Shown here piece by piece: positions 36,544-44,654 of a stretch of 64,000 nucleotides of DNA. The notes beneath the pieces are model-generated. The model ran no database searches and was not told the origin of the DNA. It saw only the letters and a program-made list of their open reading frames with translations. The stretch lies in the NCBI RefSeq assembly GCF_000986865.1, contig NZ_LAVS01000009.1:1-64000 (forward strand), given 5' to 3'. The DNA is from Rheinheimera mesophila. GTDB lineage: Bacteria > Pseudomonadota > Gammaproteobacteria > Enterobacterales > Alteromonadaceae. A program made the position numbers and the translations under genes. Position 1 is the first letter of the stretch. Each line of letters opens with the position of its first letter.

Positions 36544-38208
36544 ATGTGTTCGATATTTGGGGTGCTTGACATCAAGACTGATGTTAAAGCCTTGCGCCAG
36601 CAGGCGCTACAGTTATCTAAATTATTACGCCACCGTGGACCAGACTGGTCAGGCGTATGGAACAACGACCATGCCATTTTAGTGCATGAACGTCTGGCTA
36701 TCGTAGATACTGAAAATGGCGCCCAGCCCCTGATTAATCCAAATCGAAATCACATTCTGGCAGTGAATGGTGAGATTTATAATCACAAAAATTTAGAGAA
36801 AAATTTAACAGTCGACTACAGCTTCCAGACCAAGTCGGACTGTGAAGTGATCTTGCCTTTGTATTTACAGCACGGTGCTGATTTTGTTGACCAGCTACAG
36901 GGCATGTTTGCTTTTATTTTGTATGACGCAGAACAAAACCGTTACCTGATAGCCCGTGACCATATCGGTATTATTCCGCTGTATTACGGTTACGACGAAC
37001 ATGGTCAGCTCTATGTGGCTTCAGAATTAAAGGCTCTGGTGCCTGTCTGTAAACAAATGCAGGAATTCCCGCCAGGCCATTATTTTGACAGCAAAGTAGG
37101 CAAACTGGTGAAGTATTATCAGCGCGACTGGCAAAGTTTTGATGCCGTCAAAGACAACCCGGCTGAATTAGGTGAATTGCGCACTGCGCTTGAGAACAGT
37201 GTAAAAAGCCATTTAATGTCCGACGTGCCTTATGGTGTGTTGTTATCCGGCGGTCTGGACTCCTCACTGATTTCTGCTATTACCCAGCAGTTTGCCCGCA
37301 ATCGTGTCGAAGATGATGGCCAGTCCGAGGCCTGGTGGCCTCGCCTGCACTCTTTTGCTGTGGGTTTAAAAGGTTCACCTGACTTAGCGGCGGCCCGTAA
37401 AGTAGCAGACAGCATAGGCACAGTGCACCACGAAGTACTGTTCACCGTGCAGGAGGGTTTAGATTCGCTGCGTGATGTGATTTATTTCCTTGAAACTTAC
37501 GACGTGACCACGATTCGTGCCTCCACCCCTATGTACTTAATGGCGCGTAAAATCAAAGCCATGGGTATTAAAATGGTGTTGTCGGGCGAGGGCTCAGATG
37601 AAATTTTTGGTGGTTATTTGTATTTCCACAAAGCGCCAAACGCCAAAGAATTCCACGAAGAGACCTTACGTAAGCTGGACCGCTTGCATATGTTCGACTG
37701 CAACCGCGCCAACAAAGCTATGTCGGCCTGGGGTATTGAAGCCCGTGTACCGTTCCTCGACAAGCAGTTTATGGATGTGGCGATGCGGTTAAATCCTGAA
37801 GCCAAAATGTGTGGTAAAGGCAAAATGGAAAAACACATTTTGCGTCAGGCCTTTGATGGGGTGTTACCGCACGAAATTTTATGGCGTCAAAAAGAGCAAT
37901 TCTCAGACGGCGTAGGCTATAGCTGGATTGACAGCTTAAAAGCGCATGCCGAAAAAGAAGTGACGGATCAGCAAATGGCCACAGCGGCTTTCCGCTTCCC
38001 GGTCAATACACCGGACAGCAAAGAAGCCTACTTCTACCGTGTTATTTTTGAAGAGCACTTCCCACACCCAGGCGCAATTTCCTGTGTACCGGGCGGTAAG
38101 TCAGTGGCTTGCTCTACGCCTGAAGCTTTGGCCTGGGATGCGAAAATGGCACAAATGACAGATCCGTCTGGGCGGGCTGTGCGGGATGTTCACGAACAAG
38201 CCTATTAA
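36544..38208 (+). CDS. asnB: Asparagine synthetase B (glutamine-hydrolysing)
   Basis: The 554-residue protein (E. coli AsnB 554) starts MCSIFGV with the glutaminase nucleophile cysteine after the initiator methionine. The N-terminal glutamine amidotransferase domain (1-200) is followed by the synthetase domain with the PP-loop SGGLDSS (about 233-239) and GEGSDEIFGGY. It makes asparagine from aspartate, glutamine and ATP. GAGGT lies 8 nt before the ATG. Single gene; a dispersed repeat sits in its upstream region. Confidence 0.97.
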   Translation: MCSIFGVLDIKTDVKALRQQALQLSKLLRHRGPDWSGVWNNDHAILVHERLAIVDTENGAQPLINPNRNHILAVNGEIYNHKNLEKNLTVDYSFQTKSDCEVILPLYLQHGADFVDQLQGMFAFILYDAEQNRYLIARDHIGIIPLYYGYDEHGQLYVASELKALVPVCKQMQEFPPGHYFDSKVGKLVKYYQRDWQSFDAVKDNPAELGELRTALENSVKSHLMSDVPYGVLLSGGLDSSLISAITQQFARNRVEDDGQSEAWWPRLHSFAVGLKGSPDLAAARKVADSIGTVHHEVLFTVQEGLDSLRDVIYFLETYDVTTIRASTPMYLMARKIKAMGIKMVLSGEGSDEIFGGYLYFHKAPNAKEFHEETLRKLDRLHMFDCNRANKAMSAWGIEARVPFLDKQFMDVAMRLNPEAKMCGKGKMEKHILRQAFDGVLPHEILWRQKEQFSDGVGYSWIDSLKAHAEKEVTDQQMATAAFRFPVNTPDSKEAYFYRVIFEEHFPHPGAISCVPGGKSVACSTPEALAWDAKMAQMTDPSGRAVRDVHEQAY

Positions 38209-38263
38209 TAGGAGCTCTCATCTGATGCAGTCAGTCAGGTGAGGACTTGATACAGAGAATAGT

Positions 38264-38296
38264 CACAGATTGGTAATTCCCTTCTGTGGCTTTTAT
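38264..38296 (+). terminator. Possible terminator after asnB
   Basis: CACAGA (38264-38269) pairs with TCTGTG (38283-38288) around a 13-nt loop, followed by GCTTTTATTTT. The stem is short. It lies about 56 bp after the asnB stop. Confidence 0.35.
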
Positions 38297-38437
38297 TTTC
38301 ATCCTCTGCTATTCCTCAATGGATTGTATTTTTTTTCAGCGAATAATGTGTTTTTATCGGGTTTCGCTGGCGAAATAGCCCGGTAGATCGTATGTTAGGC
38401 GCCATCTGAATATGCCCTGAATAATGGATCGAAGACT

Positions 38438-40456
38438 GTGATCAATTTATCCACATCCCTGTTCACTGTAGTGCTGCTGGCAAGCATCAGTGGGGATCTG
38501 AATGCAGAAACGGCTCTGACAGGTCAATGGCTGACCGACTTAGAAAAACAAACCTTACTGGACCCACAAACCTCTGGCGTCACTTACCGTAAAGGTGAAC
38601 TGGTAGTTGTTGGCGATCAAAGCGCTGATGACAGCACCAGGATGAAGCTGTTCCGTATCGACCCCAATACGGCCTCGGCTATTACTCAGCCGATCCAAAT
38701 TACAGTAGCGGACAGCTTAAAAAATAGCTGTTTTTATGCCTATTTGGCCGATAAGCCAGATTTAGAAGCCTTAACCTGGGACAGGCTGGACGACACCACC
38801 TTAATTACGGTCACTGAAGATGCATCGAGCTATCAGCTCAGTCAAGACTGTGCAAAGAAGTTTAGTCAATCAAATTCAACAACCTACCCGACTCTGCTGC
38901 TAAAAATTCAGGTCGACAGCGCCCTCACCCGCGCCGAAATTGTAGCGGTACGGCCTGTGCAGTTTCCGCTGGAAGCTAAAGTAGGTAATTTCCCGAATGA
39001 CGGCGTCGAAGGTTTGGCTGTGGATGATCACCAGAATTTATATCTGGCACTGGAGCAGGATATTGCCAACAAACCCAGATTATTTAAAACCCGCCTGACC
39101 CAGGACTTTTGGTTGCGCGACAACTTTGTCAAAGTGATTGACGCCAACCTGACTTTGCCAATGCTGGATGACAACGATCATCCTATTAATGGCATTGAGT
39201 TTTTACCCAGCCCGATTTTAGGTCACCCTGGTTATTTAGTGGCAGTGGCGCGTAACGACGATGAATTATGGGTGTTTGATTTAACCAATCGTATTCCGCC
39301 TTTTGTGCAAAAGCTGAGTTTTTATGTCAGCACAGACGACAGTGGTCTCTGCCCTGCCTATGACAAATTAGTGCAAACTGCATTGGAAGCTGTGACTATT
39401 CATAACGGCACTGTGTATTTAATCAACGATCCGTGGAAACAGCATTACACTGATAATATTCAGTGTGGTACTCATACCGACAAATTTAAACGTATGTCAC
39501 CGCTGCTGTTTAACATGCCAGTTGATCCCCGTTGGTACACGCCGTACCGGCCAAAAACCCAAACCGCCTTACCTGCCATCAGCGGCTTAGCGGCTTTGGA
39601 TCAGAGCCACTATCTGGCGGTGCAGGATAAAAAAATTCAGCGTCAGGGCGACAGACTGACTTTAATTCAGTTGAATCAGGGTCAACAACTGACCGCTCAG
39701 AGCTTGTTTGTGACTAACTGGCCTGCCGGTCAGGCGTCAAACGATTTAGAGGCTGTCTGTGCTTTGCCGGAGCAAAACGGCGAGTTTTTAATGGCAGAAA
39801 GCGGTACATGGCAAGGCGCTTTTGGTCGCTTATTTCATATCAAAGTATTCCCGACCTATGCGCAGGTACTCAATACCTTCGAATTACCGGTCGAGCGCGA
39901 CAGCAGCCCACAGCAGGATGGCGACAACTTCGAAGGACTGGCCTGTGCGAAAAAAGATGTGAACCGTTATCTGGTGATTTTAGGCGAGCGAGGCTCTGCC
40001 ACCCAAGCCGGATTTTTACAGTGGGGCGAACTGGATATAGCCGCGGCCAGTATTCAGTGGAATAGTCAGAAAATTCAGGTAACAGGCCCCACCAATAGGA
40101 CAAACCGCAGCTACAACAGAGTGATCGCCGATTTACATCTGGAAGCTGATGTGCTGTGGGCCAGCGCTGTGCAGGATAGCTCTGACAATGGCCCTTTCGC
40201 CAGTGCTGTCTATCCGCTGGCTTTGGTAAAAGCTACCGCCAAACAACCGCTGAGCTTAATGGCGGAACGCCCTGTGCTGTGGCAAATTGACGGCTTTAAA
40301 GTAGAAGCCCTGGCCAGTCCAAGCCCGCTGCTTCCCGGCGTTGCCCTGATGATAGGCACAGACGATGAAAACTACCATGGCCAGTTCCGGCCTTTAGCGA
40401 CTACAGAGCAAAGTCCTTATGGCAATCCAACACCAGCCCAACCCACAACAAAATAA
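38438..40456 (+). CDS. Secreted protein, beta-propeller/esterase-like fold suspected
   Basis: The 672-residue protein starts at a GTG and has a signal peptide (INLSTSLFTVVLLASISGDLNA). The mature part shows repeated blade-like segments, such as NDGVEGLAVDDHQNLYLALE (about 190), GIEFLPSPILGHPGYLVAVARNDDELWVFD, LPAISGLAALDQSHYLAVQD and DGDNFEGLACAKKDVNRYLVI, in which EGLA followed by a hydrophobic strand recurs. This resembles phytase-like or SdiA-regulated-type propellers, but I do not recognise a specific family. No catalytic motif is visible. The 3' end overlaps the VF530 gene by 38 bp. Confidence 0.7.
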   Translation: MINLSTSLFTVVLLASISGDLNAETALTGQWLTDLEKQTLLDPQTSGVTYRKGELVVVGDQSADDSTRMKLFRIDPNTASAITQPIQITVADSLKNSCFYAYLADKPDLEALTWDRLDDTTLITVTEDASSYQLSQDCAKKFSQSNSTTYPTLLLKIQVDSALTRAEIVAVRPVQFPLEAKVGNFPNDGVEGLAVDDHQNLYLALEQDIANKPRLFKTRLTQDFWLRDNFVKVIDANLTLPMLDDNDHPINGIEFLPSPILGHPGYLVAVARNDDELWVFDLTNRIPPFVQKLSFYVSTDDSGLCPAYDKLVQTALEAVTIHNGTVYLINDPWKQHYTDNIQCGTHTDKFKRMSPLLFNMPVDPRWYTPYRPKTQTALPAISGLAALDQSHYLAVQDKKIQRQGDRLTLIQLNQGQQLTAQSLFVTNWPAGQASNDLEAVCALPEQNGEFLMAESGTWQGAFGRLFHIKVFPTYAQVLNTFELPVERDSSPQQDGDNFEGLACAKKDVNRYLVILGERGSATQAGFLQWGELDIAAASIQWNSQKIQVTGPTNRTNRSYNRVIADLHLEADVLWASAVQDSSDNGPFASAVYPLALVKATAKQPLSLMAERPVLWQIDGFKVEALASPSPLLPGVALMIGTDDENYHGQFRPLATTEQSPYGNPTPAQPTTK

Positions 40457-40667
40457 CCCGCTGCATGGCTTTACTTTGCAGCAAATTCTGGAACTGCTAG
40501 TTCAGTACTACGGTGGCTTTGAGGCATTGGCTAAGCAAATACCGTTGAAATGCTTCAGCAACAACCCCAGCATTAAATCCAGCCTGACCTTTTTACGTAA
40601 AACGCCCTGGGCCAGAACTCAGGTTGAAGAGTTGTTTATCAAACTGAAGTTGTATCAAACAAGGTAA
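40419..40667 (+). CDS. VF530 family (DUF2132) DNA-binding-like protein
   Basis: The 82-residue protein has the complete VF530 signature: NPLHGFTLQQILELLVQYYGG then KCFSNNPSIKSSLTFLRKTPWAR. The structure of Vibrio fischeri VF530 is a small helical domain proposed to bind DNA; function is unknown. The ATG lies inside the last 38 bp of the upstream gene in another frame, so translation may be coupled. Confidence 0.92.
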   Translation: MAIQHQPNPQQNNPLHGFTLQQILELLVQYYGGFEALAKQIPLKCFSNNPSIKSSLTFLRKTPWARTQVEELFIKLKLYQTR

Positions 40668-40696
40668 ACTGTCTGAGTCAGCAAAAGCTGCTCAAT

Positions 40697-40729
40697 AAAA
40701 GCCCGCTGGTCTGTCTGCAGCGGGCTTTT
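40697..40729. terminator. Bidirectional terminator after VF530 gene
   Basis: A perfect 12-bp stem AAAAGCCCGCTG / CAGCGGGCTTTT with a 9-nt loop is followed by TG in plus and has T runs on both strands. It serves VF530 and the convergent di-haem oxidoreductase. Confidence 0.92.
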
Positions 40730-40737
40730 TGTTGCGG

Positions 40738-43700
40738 CTATAACGAGTTTAGGAACGCCAGTAAAGCCTCACGCTGCGCTGTTGGTAGCTGAACAAAACG
40801 GTTTTTAATCACTTCCGCCTCGCCACCGTGCCATAAAATAGCTTCAGTGAGGGTACGGGCGCGGCCATCATGTAAATAACCAACCGGAGTACCACCAGCG
40901 ACGAACTGGGTATAGCCTATGCCCCAAAGCGCAGGGGTTCGCCACATGCTACCGCTGGCCAGACCTTCACTGAAATTATCGGCAAGCTCTGGCCCCATAT
41001 CGTGCAATAGCAGATCAGTGTAAGGTTTGATGGTCTGATTACGTACTTCGTCGAATTCAGAGCGGTCGCTGGTTTTGATTTCACTGACGTGACAGGCGAC
41101 ACAGCGGATCTCTTTAAAGACTTTTTCGCCTGCCGCAATTTTGGCAGAGTCGACATCCAGATAAGCCAAGGCTGCAACGCCTTTTGGAAAACCACTTGGA
41201 ACACTACGCTGTGCCGGTACCGCCAATAACTGCAGATACTGCGTCATCGCTGTTACGGCCTCCTCCGGTAAACCTGCTTCGGCGGTGGCCGGATCGCAGC
41301 CTTGTGGGCCAGCCAGACAATCCAGTTTAGGATAAACAGAAGAAGTCACCGCCATATCCAGCAAAGCCGCATTGGTTACCTGATGGCGTAAACTCACTTT
41401 GCCCGCTTTCCAGCCATAGCGGCCTAAGCGAACTTGGCCGGTTTCAGGATCGTAGGCATAGTTGGCCGTGCCCAATACTCCATCAGCGTCTGGTGTGGTT
41501 CGAACTCTGGATAAAATAGTTTCGTCCGAAATAGCTTCCAATAAGCCCATACCGATCAGTGGCTGGGCCTGACGCACAGAATACACAGCAGGCTCTGGCC
41601 CCTCAAAGGCCACTGTGGCTTTACGTAATTCGACCTGGCTACCGTCAGCAAGACTGACGTTACGGGAGACAAAATCAGCAACCCAGGCACCGTTACCCCA
41701 GTGTTGCATCGCCCCTGTAGTGACAGAGCGGCCATTCATTTGTAAGGCCTGGCCGTAGATAGGGTGCGGTAAGTACTGACCATTAGTATCTGTCCCGGTT
41801 GCACCAACTCTTACCGCCATAGTATCCAGCCGTTGATTGCGCACCACAGGCGCCACGCTTCGGCCGTTATTGACATGACAGTTAAAACAAGATGATTGAT
41901 TAAAACGCGGGCCTTGCAGCTTGATGCCTGCGTCGTTACGGTCATTGCCATCCTCGTTATGCTCACCTGTCCATAAGTGGGTGTGCAGCCAGCGTCGTCC
42001 CTCCATAAAGCGTTGGATATTGTGCATCCCTATGGTGTTATGCGGCTGCTGAAACATAAAGGTTGGATTGTCGGCATAATCATAAGACACTGAACCTAAG
42101 CCGCCTTGCAAAGTACTGTCAGGCAAAGGTTCATTCATCAGACGCGGCTGCACACCGTACCAGGGCCGCAGGCCTTTGCCCATCACATAGGTCAGCTCAT
42201 TGGTGTAATAGCGAAAAGCGCCGCTGTCTCCTATCGCATCCATGGCTTCGCGGGTCGAAAAAAACGAGCTGGTGAACTCAATAACATCGCCTTTTCTCAG
42301 CGCTCTGGAATCGACCGATTGACCATTGGGCACTAACACGCCATCGGCATTGGCAGACAGAGCTCTGTGGCCCGGATAACGGTCAAACACCACACTGCAG
42401 CCGTCATTTGCGCCAATCACGCCGTTGTAGCCTGTATCAGGACGCAACAACACACCATTGGCAGGTTTAGCGATCACAGGACAAGCGGCTCCCGGGTCCT
42501 GATAAGTCGAGTCATCCAGTAAATCTCCCGGACTCATCCAACCAAAGCCTGTGACGGCGGGCTCATCAAAACGACGGACAAAAGCATGGCCACCGCCTTT
42601 TTGCGCCTGTTGAAAGTACTGATTCACCACAATGTGCGGTTCAGTAACGCCTGGGACGTTGCTGTTATCAATAAACTCTACCCCCCAGGTCCGGTTTTTA
42701 AAGTAATTAGCGACAAAATTCAAATGTGCGCCAGGTCCTTTATCCACAGCCTGACCTGCAGCATCAACAGTGTCATTCAGGCCAAAACCCATCTCATTCC
42801 ATTCTTCGCCACGCTCACGGGCATGGCGTGAGCGTCCAACCATACCAAAACGGGTGACCAGGGTGCCATCGGCCAGAGTAAAGCTGATGCTCTCTATGGG
42901 TTGAACCGGCGCGGGTAATGGCACGCGACCTGCACCACTGAGCGGATAAGACAAAGCGGACGTCTCAAGCACTGGCAACGAGCTGTCGCTGCCCGGCGTT
43001 CTGAATTCAACTTCAAACAAGGAATAGCCATACGCAGTGCTGCGCGTAATGCCCTGAAAGCGCAGATAACGTGCATAGGTATCCAGATTAAGGAACTGTT
43101 CGGTTTTTCCCTCTGATCCCAAGATGTAACGGAGCTGATACCAGTGTTGTGCATCGTCTGAAACATAAAGCGCGTACTCTTTGGCATGGGCGTTTTCCCA
43201 ATAAAGTTTCATCGCCCCCAGCGCAGTTTTGGCGCCAAAGTCAAACTCCAGCCAGGCGTTGTCAGCATTGGGCACCTCCTCTCCCCAGGCACTTTCCCAG
43301 CGACTACTCAGATCACCATCTATGGCTTTTCCAGCGGTGTTGTTGTCATTTTCATCACCTGAAGATCGCACTGCAACAGCAAAAACAGGCTGACTGACGG
43401 CCGTTTTATCGAAATTAGCATCAATACGCAACCCGGCTGGCGGCGGGGGCAAAGAGGGAGCATCGGCTTTGGGTAAGGCACTAGTCCGGGCTGCAGGCGC
43501 AGCCTCCAGTTCAGGTTCGGGTAAATCGGCCACCGGAGGAATATCCTCTGCCGGAGGCGTGTCTGCCGGTGGTGTCACAGGCGGAGTCACAGGTGGACTG
43601 ATAGGTGGATTGGTCACCGGAACCGTACCTGAGCCATCAGGCACAGCGCTGCTGTCGCCTCCCCCGCCACAGGCTGACAGCGACAACGCCAGTACAGATG

Positions 43701-43764
43701 CAATCAGCCAACTGCCGTACCTCAACCTGCATACCTCTGCTTGTTCAACTGAATCACAACTCAT
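40738..43764 (-). CDS. Lipoprotein: discoidin-like domain fused to di-haem oxidoreductase
   Basis: The 1008-residue protein has a lipoprotein signal (VLALSLSACGGGG, lipidated cysteine about residue 32), a proline/threonine/glutamate-rich linker (about 45-110), an F5/8 type C (discoidin) domain (about 125-260, AGKAIDGDLSSRWESAWGEE and YARYLRFQGI), and a large C-terminal di-haem oxidoreductase (DHOR/DUF1111) region with two haem-binding CxxCH motifs (CFNCH and CVACH). It should sit in the outer membrane or periplasmic face and pass electrons, related to thiol/peroxide or parasitic-type DHOR enzymes; the discoidin domain may bind carbohydrate. The substrate is unknown. The first 14 residues could be extra if a later start is used. 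Confidence 0.85.
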   Translation of the reverse strand: MSCDSVEQAEVCRLRYGSWLIASVLALSLSACGGGGDSSAVPDGSGTVPVTNPPISPPVTPPVTPPADTPPAEDIPPVADLPEPELEAAPAARTSALPKADAPSLPPPPAGLRIDANFDKTAVSQPVFAVAVRSSGDENDNNTAGKAIDGDLSSRWESAWGEEVPNADNAWLEFDFGAKTALGAMKLYWENAHAKEYALYVSDDAQHWYQLRYILGSEGKTEQFLNLDTYARYLRFQGITRSTAYGYSLFEVEFRTPGSDSSLPVLETSALSYPLSGAGRVPLPAPVQPIESISFTLADGTLVTRFGMVGRSRHARERGEEWNEMGFGLNDTVDAAGQAVDKGPGAHLNFVANYFKNRTWGVEFIDNSNVPGVTEPHIVVNQYFQQAQKGGGHAFVRRFDEPAVTGFGWMSPGDLLDDSTYQDPGAACPVIAKPANGVLLRPDTGYNGVIGANDGCSVVFDRYPGHRALSANADGVLVPNGQSVDSRALRKGDVIEFTSSFFSTREAMDAIGDSGAFRYYTNELTYVMGKGLRPWYGVQPRLMNEPLPDSTLQGGLGSVSYDYADNPTFMFQQPHNTIGMHNIQRFMEGRRWLHTHLWTGEHNEDGNDRNDAGIKLQGPRFNQSSCFNCHVNNGRSVAPVVRNQRLDTMAVRVGATGTDTNGQYLPHPIYGQALQMNGRSVTTGAMQHWGNGAWVADFVSRNVSLADGSQVELRKATVAFEGPEPAVYSVRQAQPLIGMGLLEAISDETILSRVRTTPDADGVLGTANYAYDPETGQVRLGRYGWKAGKVSLRHQVTNAALLDMAVTSSVYPKLDCLAGPQGCDPATAEAGLPEEAVTAMTQYLQLLAVPAQRSVPSGFPKGVAALAYLDVDSAKIAAGEKVFKEIRCVACHVSEIKTSDRSEFDEVRNQTIKPYTDLLLHDMGPELADNFSEGLASGSMWRTPALWGIGYTQFVAGGTPVGYLHDGRARTLTEAILWHGGEAEVIKNRFVQLPTAQREALLAFLNSL

Positions 43765-43983
43765 CGCAATAACTCCAAAATGACTAATGACAGATATTCA
43801 CCCACTGAATGTGAAAACAGAGTGAACAGGCTTTTAACCAAAGCGACTACAAGTGACTAAATCATGAGGGAACAGCGGAGCTTATTGTGTAATTAATTGT
43901 GCATCACTAAATACCCGCTGCTTCAGGCTTGTGAACAGCAGCAACGCGGCAAGAGGAGAATGACCACCTGACACTGCAGTGTG

Positions 43984-44011
43984 TTGACGCTATTCAACAA
44001 ATTTTTACAGT
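43984..44011 (+). promoter_or_regulatory. Probable promoter of lemA-M48
   Basis: TTGACG (43984-43989) and TACAGT (44006-44011) are spaced by 16 nt. Transcription would start about 40 bp before the lemA ATG. The rest of the 294-bp gap between this operon and the divergent lipoprotein gene shows nothing else I recognise. Confidence 0.5.
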
Positions 44012-44058
44012 GCTACAGTGGTGTCCATCACATTTATTCATCGGTAAAAGGAACCCCC

Positions 44059-44649
44059 ATGACCACCATTATTAGCTTAGTGATTGCAGTCGTTATGTTG
44101 TTTTTTATCGTCAGTATCTACAACCAACTGGTCAAACTGAAAAATCGTTTCCAAAATGCCTTTGCTCAAATTGAAGTCCAGTTAAAACGTCGTTATGACT
44201 TAATACCTAATCTGGTCGAAACCGCCAAAGCTTATATGTCGCATGAACGAGAAACCCTGGAGGCTGTCATTGCCGCCCGTAACAGTGCCAGCAGCCAATT
44301 AACTGCCGCAGCGGCTCAACCGGGCAATGCGGCTGCTATCAGTCAGTTGGCTGGAGCTGAAGCTGCGCTGCAAGGTGCGATGACCAAATTCAGCATGGTG
44401 ATGGAGGCCTACCCGGATTTAAAAGCCAATCAAAATATGATGCAACTGACCGAAGAGCTGACCAGCACTGAAAATAAAGTGGCCTTTGCCCGTCAGGCCT
44501 TTAATGATGCGGTCACCGCATACAACAGCTATAAACAAAGTTTCCCGCCCGTGATTTTTGCCGGCCTGTTTGGTCATCAACAGGATGCCAAATTGCTGGA
44601 GTTTGCTGATAGCGCCGCTATTCAGGCTGCACCTAAAGTCAGTTTCTAA
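44059..44649 (+). CDS. lemA: LemA family protein
   Basis: The 196-residue protein has one N-terminal membrane helix (MTTIISLVIAVVMLFFIVSIY) and the LemA helical bundle with VKLKNRFQNAFAQIEVQLKRRYDLIPNLVETAKAYMSHE (about 24-62). AAGGAA precedes the ATG at 44059. LemA proteins are usually encoded with an M48 protease or TPM domain protein, as here; the role in envelope homeostasis is unclear. It lies 5 bp upstream of the M48 gene. Confidence 0.93.
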   Translation: MTTIISLVIAVVMLFFIVSIYNQLVKLKNRFQNAFAQIEVQLKRRYDLIPNLVETAKAYMSHERETLEAVIAARNSASSQLTAAAAQPGNAAAISQLAGAEAALQGAMTKFSMVMEAYPDLKANQNMMQLTEELTSTENKVAFARQAFNDAVTAYNSYKQSFPPVIFAGLFGHQQDAKLLEFADSAAIQAAPKVSF

Positions 44650-44654
44650 ACGCT

